From the NCBI GenBank assembly GCA_033085395.1, contig JANQBS010000153.1, positions 34,161-98,160 of the forward strand: a stretch of 64,000 nt of DNA. Direction: 5' to 3'. Below the pieces are notes generated by a model. That model did not search any database. It saw only the letters and a list, made by a program, of their open reading frames with translations, and was not told where the DNA came from. How positions within the stretch are numbered: position 1 is the first letter of the stretch; each line of letters starts with the position of its first letter. The position numbers and the translations under genes are program-made. Shown in pieces: positions 56,151-64,000 of this stretch. The stretch comes from Xanthoparmelia taractica. Taxonomy: Eukaryota > Ascomycota > Lecanoromycetes > Lecanorales > Parmeliaceae.

Positions 56151-57193
56151 CGCGATGCAACACATATGCGGGATCAGCGCCTTACTGTAGCTTTTGGGAC
56201 TAGCCTCTTGGGCGGTGGCGTCGATACCCGTGAATTGATCAGCTTTGCTGCGTATATGCTATCAGCATTTTTAAGGATCATTTGTCCAATATCGATCACT
56301 CAATACCCCTCCGTTTGGCGCCCTGCTAGCATACAATTATGGTGTTAACGATAAGGTACTTCTTATTACCTTAGTGCGGGATGTACCACATACGGGAACT
56401 AATTCGACGGGTTGGGATCACGGTGACTATTTGACAGCGCACGGGCGGTAGATCGCAGTTCGCGGTGCGCCTAGTTTGCGAGGCAATCTTGAGAGTAAGC
56501 CTCCTTATTTGATTGAAGTTAATATATGCAATAATACGGAGAAAAAGAAGACTTACCAGCTTGCACCAATGTTACAGGAAAACTTGTCGATCTTTTGGTT
56601 TGTTCATCAAATGCGAGACACCCTCACCACCTTCATTTTGTTAGTCGTATCCTTGATTGCAACCAAGGCTGTAGTTCGTCATGCATCAAATGATTGGGTC
56701 AACTCTTTTCGGGGAGTCCGGAATGTACCCGAGGAGGACCCACAACCTGTGCCCATGCCGCAATCCCTTGAAATGCACATCATGCATCCGTTGATCAACA
56801 AAGGCTGAATCATACTGTACGGTATCTAATCAAGTAGGTAGGTACAGACTAATGCCTTGGTTCGCTTCCCAAAAAGTAGTAAGATATGGAACGCCCATTT
56901 GGGTAGTCGCGTCCGAGGAGTTCTGAACGCCTACAAATTACTTGGATTTCTAGGACTTTATGAAAGGTCTGCCGATAGCTTTGACAGCTTGGGCTAAGTG
57001 CGTTGAAACAGTCACTATTGACTTGCCATCTGGTTATTCACCTCCACATTCACCTCCAAGACTTCCGTCAGCGCCTTGGCATTACTCAAAAAAGTACCTT
57101 ATCTTAATGTAAAAAACTTGAATCGCTAGGACTTACTCTACTCTGGATAGCAACAACACCTCCGAACCTCATTATCAAGTCCCCTGTTTCGTC
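56151..57193. other. No clear gene; possible decayed coding remnant
   Basis: Two plus-strand frames (56166-56348 and 56476-56808) could be relics of one gene. Pieces such as VLLITLVRDVPHTGTNSTGW and the hydrophobic FILLVVSLIATKAVV are visible, but I recognise no family and stops separate them. The right end is the promoter of the next methyltransferase. Confidence 0.35.
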
Positions 57194-58629
57194 ATGTCTT
57201 CCACACCCTATGATATCCCCGCCTTGGTGAAGAAAGTCAATACTACGAGCAACGACTTGAACAAGGACGCTGGAGAGGCACGGCGGCAATGCTTAGATGC
57301 CGCTCGCTCGCTGGTCTTTGCTTTGGAGACACCCGTAGAGTCAATCCTGAGGAATGTTTGGGCTGAGGTTTGACCGTCTACGCCTAATCAACAGTCGCAC
57401 GCTAATCATCGGGTACTACTCAGCAAGGGCATCATGCTGCATTACGTGCTGGTATTGATTTGAATGTTTTCGAAAGATTGGACGAAAGAAATGGAGATGC
57501 CAAGAGCAGCTTTGAACTTGCGAAGATGACAGGCGCGGCCCCGGACCTTATGGGTTGGTCCGAGGCATTTCCCAGGTCTCAGGAGTGTCTCAAGCGTTGT
57601 AGAGGCTGACGATCGTCCTAGGATGGTTATTGAAGCATTTAGCAGCAATGGGGAGTATCTATGAAACAGGCCCCGACGAATACGTCCCAACTCCACTTTC
57701 GAAGGCTCTCAAAGAGCCAATGTACCGAGACGCCTATCCTACTATGTTCGCGCTCTCCAATATCTGTCAACCCTACTGTAGATCAAATAGCTAATCGCTT
57801 TGCCAGGATTGATCTTAGCGGTCCCAGTTTCTTCGCACTTCCTGAACTGCTCTCCAAAATCCAATACAAGAACCCTAACAACCCTGTCGATGGCGCTTTT
57901 CAACTTGGCCATGGCACGAAGGATCATTTGTTCGAATATATCTCCCAACGTCCGGAACGTCTATCGCAGTTCCAGAATCATATGGCTGGCTACCGCACAG
58001 GACGTCCGAGTTGGATGGATCCCAACTTCTACCCTGTCGAGGAGAATCTCATCAAGGGCGCAAAAACAGAACACGATGCGGTCTTTCTAGTGGATGTAGG
58101 TGGCGGAAAAGGCCATGACTTGCAGGAACTGTATCGAAAGCATCCTAAGCTGCCTGGAAAGTTAGTACTCCAGGATCTTAAGGGCGTGATAGAAGAAGCA
58201 GAAGCATCTGGTCTCGATGAGAAAATAACAGTCATGGAACATGACTTCTTCTTAGAGCAGCCTATTGAAGGTATGATATCCAATACAGTCCAAATCTATC
58301 TGCTGACATCCCTAGGTGCGAGGGCCTATTACATGCATTCCTGTCTGCACGACTGGCCTGAGGCCAAGGCCCATGATATCCTCACGAGCCTCAAACCCGC
58401 CCTAACGAAAGGCTATAGCAAGCTCTTGATCAACGAAAATGTGATGCCAGATCAAGGCGCGCACTGGCTAAGCACGGCTTTAGACATGGTCATGATGGTC
58501 AACTTTTCTGCAAGTGAACGTACAGAACAGAATTGGCGGGCATTGCTAGAATCGGCTGGCTTCAGAATTGTCAAGATCTGGACCTATGAGCCAGGCACGG
58601 AGAGCTTGATCGAGGCTGAGATAGATTGA
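57194..58629 (+). CDS. O-methyltransferase (Methyltransf_2 family) 2
   Basis: Five exons join in frame: 57194-57367, 57424-57553, 57622-57745, 57807-58270 and 58316-58629, giving 401 residues, a normal size. MSSTPYDIPALVKKVN starts the protein; AARSLVFALETPVESIL and HHAALRAGIDLNVFERLDE belong to the N-terminal dimerisation part; EPMYRDAYPTM crosses the third intron (GTTCGC...GCCAG, with a CTAAT branch). The SAM site is FLVDVGGGKGHDLQEL, followed by KLVLQDLKGVIE and MEHDFFLEQP. ARAYYMHSCLHDWPEAKAHDIL carries the catalytic His region, and LLINENVMPD the late motif. Substrate is unknown but should be a hydroxylated aromatic or polyketide-type metabolite. It lies 775 bases upstream of a P450 on the same strand and is related to the methyltransferase at 44.7 kb. 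Confidence 0.87.
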
Positions 58630-59403
58630 AGATGGATTCGCCGTGATAACGATATGGTGAAAGAGAATCAGGCTATGCCACTACGAGGAAGCATTTAGGG
58701 TAGCGATCACTGACTTCATAAGGGCTTCGCGGTTGCCAGTTCACCTTGTCTGCGTAGCAATGTCTCGGCTGTCTTGAAGAAACAGGGAACCTCAAATCAC
58801 TTATGCTGAAATTTGACCCACGTTGACGAGATCTGAAATCAATGATTGCAAGCATTTGTTAGAGAAGTAACGACGTCAGGGAAATCGAATACCGTATTAT
58901 GTATGACGCATGATGCGATAAGCTAATCTAAATGTAATTGGATGCCTTCCTCGCGGTCACCGTCTGCATGAAACGGAGGGATTTCTGGAAGGATTATCCT
59001 GCGTATATTCTGCGCGTCCCACTGTAAGTCGTCTGCAGGCAGATTGTGTCCTAACGCCATGCAGTGCTACCAGTTTATTCCAAATGATGGTGTGTTGCTA
59101 AACAACTGCAGACAATTTGTCTAATGGAGGACGATAATCAATGTACTCGCTTTGAAGAAATTCAAACATTCCAGACTAATCTTGCGCTTACCCTTGAGCT
59201 ACCTCCATTCAGCCCGACCTCGCTCATTGACTTATTCCCCGCATCTTTTGCGCCATCTCATGTGTGCAATTCAGCCAACTCGCGTTAAGAATCTTCTCTA
59301 ATCAAGAACTGCACAGTCATTGGGCTGCATTGTATCTTCAATACTGGCCGGTCGTCTCGATTGCTGGACCATTGGAGAGCCCTCCACATATATAAAACCA
59401 TTT
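58630..59403. other. P450 upstream region
   Basis: About 770 bases with no gene. A TATATAAAA run at about 59390-59398 lies immediately before the P450 ATG, too close to act as a normal TATA box, so transcription may start elsewhere or the ATG may be a later one. Confidence 0.45.
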
Positions 59404-61394
59404 ATGAACGCGCTCCAAGACTCATCTTTGGCCAATGCGTGCCTTATTGTGCTTGCCTGCTGGCCCATTGTATTAATAGCACGTACGTTGATCAATGCTT
59501 ATAAAGCACCTCTATCAGACGTTCCTGGCCCGTGGATCGCGAAATTCACGAAATTTTGGCTGTTGCGGGCAATCAGTACACGGTCGTGGGAGAAGATTAA
59601 TGTTGGTCTGCATCGCCAGTACGGTGAGTATCAAACGGCCTTTCGTACTATGCGAAGCTCTTCTAATCCTAGGCACAGGACGTATCGTGCGGATATCGCC
59701 CAACGAATACAGCATCGATGACCCCGACGCAGCCAGGATGATATATCGTACCATGGATGAACTAGTGAAAGTTCGGAAACAAGCTCATCTATACTTTCTA
59801 TGAGATTACTGATGACTTTAGGGGGAACGCTACTCAGGTTGGAGACTGCCGGGCGTCGAACCGAGTATATTTACCCAACAAGACATAGAGCGCCACAAAG
59901 AGAGGAGGAAACAGGTGAGCGGTCTGTATCTGAACAGTGTCCTCTACAACATGGAAGGGTCCGTGGACAGAACCATAGAAGCACTGATTTCCATATTTTG
60001 GGGTCTTGCGGAGACGGGCGAGGTAACCAAGATGTTTGACTGGTTCCGGTATTTTGCCTTTGATGCCATGGGAACATTAACAGTATGGATACTGGTCCCT
60101 CTTTGAGTAAGATACAAATTGACCAGAGGGTCTAGTTTGGCAAAGTCTTTGGGTTCCTTCGGAGGGGGCAGGATATCAGCAATGTCATGGAAACGATACA
60201 CAACTACTCACGCTACGGTGCTATCGTTGGCGTCTTCGCAGAATGGCATCCAATTGTTTTCAAGATCATCTCGACAATAACTTCAGGAGGAGATTTCGGT
60301 ATGGCATATCTTAACAAGTTCACAAACCAAGTGATTACGGAGCTAGGCAAAAAAAAGTGCGATTATGAAGAGGGAGAAAATGACTTCTTAAGCTCGCTGC
60401 TAGCAAAGCACCGAAACACCCCGGATACTTTCACCATCGCAGATGTGCACTACCATCTCCTTTCAAATGTGGTAGCAGGCGCTGAAACAACCGGAAGATC
60501 GCTGAGCGCGGCTGTGTACTTTCTACGGAAGAACCCGCGAACCCTAGCAAAGTTAAGACAAGAACTAGATGCAAAAAGGTTGGCAGGAACACTCCATGAT
60601 ATAGTGACCGTCAAGGACGTAGAAAATTGTTTGTATTTGCAAGCTGTCATCAAAGAGGCCCTGCGATTGCACCCAGGGACTGGCCTCGGGCTGACGCGCC
60701 TGGTACCGAAAGGCGGATTGACTTTAGCAGGCCGTTATTTTCCGGAAGGAGCATGTCTGTCCCTTCGTATACCCCAGTGTCAAACAATGATTGGAAAGGG
60801 CTAATGATTCTTGCAGGCGGAGGTGAACATTAATCCTTACGTAGCTCACTCCAACCGAACCGTCTTCGGCGAAGACGCAGATTCATTCCGTCCAGAACGC
60901 TGGCTTCAGGATCCAGAAAGCTCTAAAAAAATGGAAAAGTACTTCCTGACGGTACAGCTATAACCTTCTGTCCCTTACCTGAGCAACCTCCAGGACTCTC
61001 CTCCAACACACCTCCCCCCCCCTCCTTCCTTCCTCTCCGATGATTCTATGATTGCCCCGTCCACTTATCAAGTTAGATTCCTCTGATAGTTAATCTGATC
61101 CCAAAAAATAACTCCCTGAACTGACTTGATCTACAGTTCGGTAAAGGTCCCCGAATCTGCCTGGGTAAGAATGTTAGCCTAATGGAAATCAACAAGCTGC
61201 TTCCGGAAGTCGTAATGCGCTTTGATTTTGAGTTCGAGGACTCGGAGCGGGAGTGGACGGTCCACAACGATTGGTTCGTAAAGCAAGAGGATATCAAAGT
61301 CAGGGTTAGGAAGAGGAAGACGGAGCCGTCATCAAATTGTGAGCTAGGAATTCGGCACAGGTACGTCTTTCTCCGAGAGTTAGGCTCTGACTAA
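59404..61394 (+). CDS. Cytochrome P450 (pisatin-demethylase/trichothecene-type)
   Basis: Six exons fit in frame: 59404-59623, 59673-59770, 59822-60082, 60136-60750, 60817-60951 and 61137-61394, giving about 528 residues. An N-terminal anchor (ANACLIVLACWPIVLIAR) precedes DVPGPWIAKFTKFWLL, the family's Pro-rich entry. Then come ISPNEYSIDDPDAARMIY, RHKERRKQVSGLY, the I-helix VVAGAETTGRSLSAA (A-G-x-x-T intact), the K-helix KEALRLHPGTGLGL, the PERW motif in SFRPERWLQDPE, and the heme loop FGKGPRICLGKNVS with its Cys ligand. The fourth intron appears to be of the rare GC-AG type (GCATGT...TTGCAG), since only that junction keeps frame. The family oxidises phytoalexins, terpenes and other small molecules. 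The neighbour upstream is an O-methyltransferase. Confidence 0.85.
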
Positions 61395-61695
61395 GAAACA
61401 TCTAACTCATTGCGCAAGTAATGAAACGTTCCCATGTGGATGAGAACGAGCGATTGTTCGGACAGGATCAAGGGTGGGATGCGTTGCTCGCAGGCTCAAT
61501 CATCAGGGAACGAGGTCTAGATTTTTCCTTCTTTAGCTAATTGCAAAGCCGCTCCTTCTTGACTTGATACTCCAACATCTTGACCTATTGTTTCTTCTCC
61601 AATCAACGCTCATAATCGGCGCTGCTTAGGCCAAAAAAAGGTGTGACTTTTCGAGACCGTCCTGGAGCTCTTTAGTTGCGTCCCCAGCCGATTGC
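61395..61695. other. P450 3' flank
   Basis: About 300 bases with no gene recognised between the P450 stop and the small-protein candidate. Confidence 0.35.
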
Positions 61696-61965
61696 CTATT
61701 CAGTCTTTTCTTGAAACATTTTGCAAGGGCTCCTATGGCTGCTGTTCTGTTGATCTCGCAAATATCCCTCCCACTGTCCCACGTCCAGCTGGTATCCTAA
61801 CCTAGATTGCGAATGTTCTCCCAAGGTCACATTTGATGAAGTCGAGTTGAACAAGTCGAAGGCGAGGGTCAGATTTCGTGTAAACACTTGTGCAGGGGGA
61901 GGCGAAAGCGCGTAGATGGAAGACGCGACTAGTGAGGTCCAGAGAGCGACGTATGGGAACTTCAT
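61696..61965 (-). CDS. Candidate small secreted protein
   Basis: Translation from the Met at 61965 starts MKFPYVALWTSLVASSIYAL, a good signal peptide, and continues for 89 residues in all. The mature part has four N-glycosylation sequons (NLT, NST, NVT, NSS) but only one Cys, unlike typical Cys-rich effectors. It might be the first exon of a longer protein, because a GTTAGG donor-like site follows SQSRLG. No family is recognised. Confidence 0.35.
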   Translation of the reverse strand: MKFPYVALWTSLVASSIYALSPPPAQVFTRNLTLAFDLFNSTSSNVTLGEHSQSRLGYQLDVGQWEGYLRDQQNSSHRSPCKMFQEKTE

Positions 61966-62357
61966 ATGGTCTTGCAGGAGCGAGTGCCAAAACGCTAGCT
62001 CATGCAACAACTGTACATGAGACTAGGTGAGAAACATTCAGCGATTTGACTAAGAAGCGAAGAAGAATGAGTGAAACTTCAATGTCTGTTCAATACAAGT
62101 TCGGTAATAGAAACCCCAATCAGGGATGATGAGGAGATAGCTATCTGGCTCTCTTTCAAGACATGTCAATTGATGCTCCACATCTTGAACAAGGCTAGTA
62201 TCTAAGCCTAATACAAGAAGCCCCTCACGTGTGCAAAAGTATCAGGTAAATAGAGGTACCCGATACATGCAGGTGTCATTCATAGCTCAAGTCCGCAAGT
62301 AATCGACAGCAACATCTACGTTTCTTGTTCGTCAGTCTGCATCGTTTGGCAAAGACC

Positions 62358-62777
62358 CTTATGGACCCTCCAATCTTCCTTCTGACAACCCTGCGAGCAA
62401 TACCTTACCTTGCGACATCTTACGCATTGTCGAAACTCGCCACTTTGTCACAGGTCTGCCGGAAGACGGAGACACGGCACACAAGCCGAAGGGTCCAATC
62501 CCCCATAGATGACGTGAGGGTTGGTGGGAGATCCGCCAATGGCCTTGTGGTTCAAGTCGTTGATTCTTATCTCGATCTTTTCGCCTCGCCAAAGTTCGTG
62601 AGATTTGTCGTAAAACAACTGCCCTGCAAGATTCCGAGCTTGGCCACTGATGGCTACAGGATTCGTTATGTAAGACCCGTACATTATCGCGTTAAGGAGC
62701 GTCCATTTGCCCGAGGATTCAATGCCGATGTCGCATCGCTGGGTCCATTCTGAGGCTCTCGTGCTGCAGAACCTCAC
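62358..62777. other. Unassigned open frames
   Basis: Both strands are open for 109-142 codons here. The minus frame (62777-62448) may be a further exon of the gene suggested at 62862-63170. I see no motif deciding the strand. Confidence 0.25.
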
Positions 62778-62861
62778 CTAATTAGTGGCATTAGCTAGAA
62801 ATGATATAAAAAGCATATGAACGAAGCGCTTGCGCTTACCGTGAGCGCACGATCGTTTCTC

Positions 62862-63170
62862 TCAATGATCACCTTGGTGCGGGGGGGACAATGCGATCCC
62901 ATGATACATGTAGAAGCGGTCGCGATCGAGGAGTGCGCGAAGGGCATTTGGATGCCAGTTCCAGAGAATAGTGGCGACGGCAACGGCGATGGTCAGGTCT
63001 TTCTTGTCGGTCTCCTCGTCAAAGAGTGAGATGTCAGCCAAGCAGACGGGATAGGCGTCGATGTAGAGGCCTTGAATGGTGGAAATGTCTTTGCCAGGGG
63101 TGCTAGAGTATGAAAGCCAGCGTAGTGGCTTTGTTGGTTGGTCGCCATAGCTTTCGTCGTTGTTGTCCAT
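62862..63170 (-). CDS. Hypothetical protein, possibly a partial exon
   Basis: A 102-residue frame starting MDNNDESYGDQPTKPLRWL. It contains a mildly hydrophobic stretch (KKDLTIAVAVATILWNWHPN). The reading resembles one exon of a longer protein, whose remaining exons may lie in the minus-strand frames around 62448-62983. No family recognised. Confidence 0.3.
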   Translation of the reverse strand: MDNNDESYGDQPTKPLRWLSYSSTPGKDISTIQGLYIDAYPVCLADISLFDEETDKKDLTIAVAVATILWNWHPNALRALLDRDRFYMYHGIALSPPHQGDH

Positions 63171-63349
63171 GTTATCCTTATCCTCGTGGGGGTCATATCC
63201 GCATCACCACTGCTTACCTAAGATAATGCCAAGGGAAATCCTTATCTGCTAGATAAGATTCAGCCCTACAACTTTCCCATCATCCTGCTAAGCTCTCTTT
63301 CCTCTTGACATATATCGTTCGAAACTTGAAGAAACAGCTTGATACTTAA

Positions 63350-64000
63350 ATTGTTTTTTTGATATACAGACGTTTTATCGAACTTCTCCGATTCCAGAGA
63401 AAGGCTGTGTTATCTAGGCGCATTGCAGTTAATAGCGCTAATGTCTAATACATATCGACGTATTCTAACCGAGCATTAACAAGAACAATAGTAATTTAAT
63501 ATCGATTCGTCTCAAGCTTTCATTTAAGAGAATATTCTCCTTTATCTAAAGTATTATTAATAACTTATTATACCGTTTAATTCTTCGCCAGAGAGTGTCG
63601 CATTAGATAATATCGTCAATTCTAAAATAGTATTACGTTAAGTTACGGGCCGGAAAGATCTAATATATTTAATAAGATATCCTATATTATATCGTACCAT
63701 ATCATATCATGGGAGAATATCATGAGGGGGTTATATTAGATCACTTATAAAGATATAAGATGGAAAATTATTAATATTATAAAATAGTCTAGGAAATTTC
63801 TAATATATGTAGGGATATCTTATAATATAGATTATTTCTCATATTAGGTGACGAATAAGATAAGAAAATTCCAGGTTAATATATAAGTTAGAGCGAAATT
63901 AGCTTAAGTAATTATTAAACTCCGATACTTAATAAGTAATATTAAGATAAACTCTCTTTTAATTTAATCTCGCTAAGTAAATATAATTATTCTAATAAAT
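63350..64000. repeat. AT-rich, RIP-like tract at window end
   Basis: Composition shifts to AT-rich, with many TA words and stop codons, continuing past the window. It contains a short run of ATATC/ATATT-type repeats (63675-63720). Likely the edge of another degraded transposon block. Confidence 0.6.

Noticed and set aside
62325..62753. 142-codon plus-strand frame
   Set aside because: No motif, and the minus strand is equally open; strand could not be decided.

Overview
The window reads as a filamentous ascomycete (Pezizomycotina) accessory region. Genes carry short introns (about 45-180 bases, often with CTGAC or CTAAT-type branch points). Families are typical of fungal secondary-metabolism loci: UstYa-like (DUF3328), SAT4-type rhodopsin-like membrane proteins, fungal O-methyltransferases, P450s and a NACHT-WD40 protein. 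Long AT-rich tracts show the one-way C-to-T and G-to-A decay expected of repeat-induced point mutation (RIP). I cannot name the species.

The most interesting locus is 7.7-11.2 kb. On the minus strand at 8157-7780 lies a short two-exon gene: a signal peptide followed by five tandem 15-residue repeats, each with a Tyr-Pro-x-x-Tyr core, with Lys-Arg Kex2-type sites at the unit boundaries. This is the architecture of a fungal dikaritin-type RiPP precursor (the ustiloxin, phomopsin and asperipin class). Next to it lie two UstYa-family genes, the oxidases that cyclise such peptides: one on the plus strand at 8831-10141 and one on the minus strand at 11163-10195. The precursor has an in-frame TGA after its first core, and the first UstYa gene has an in-frame TAG ahead of its catalytic motifs. 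The second UstYa gene looks intact. The cluster therefore seems to have been caught while decaying, or to be making only one core.

Downstream are plausible tailoring and export genes: an alpha/beta hydrolase (12.1-13.1 kb), a SAM methyltransferase (13.8-15.1), a SAT4-type membrane protein (15.3-16.7), a P450 (17.7-19.2), an MIO-dependent aromatic ammonia-lyase divergent from it (19.6-21.9) and an MFS exporter (23.3-25.0). Upstream are an aldo-keto reductase (4.6-5.8) and a broken CmcJ/AsaB-like oxidoreductase gene (1.1-2.2). Whether all of these belong to one pathway is inference. An intact SesB-NACHT-WD40 NOD-like receptor (25.7-30.9) and a fructosamine-kinase-like gene (32.1-33.1) follow.

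From 33.8 to 42.5 kb the DNA is mostly transposon debris: a RIP-degraded AT-rich block, a non-LTR retrotransposon fragment that kept normal base composition, and a 3.6-kb element with about 60-base terminal inverted repeats. That element contains a remarkable pair of 146-base copies, one clean and one with only RIP-type changes. From 43.2 to 61.4 kb is a second group of biosynthesis-type genes: a broken monocarboxylate transporter, two O-methyltransferases, an alpha/beta hydrolase, a SAT4 protein with a damaged 5' end and a pisatin-demethylase-like P450. A Tc1/mariner element with TA flanks and a fold-back element interrupt it. No core synthase (PKS, NRPS or terpene cyclase) was recognised anywhere. 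The last 650 bases are again AT-rich.
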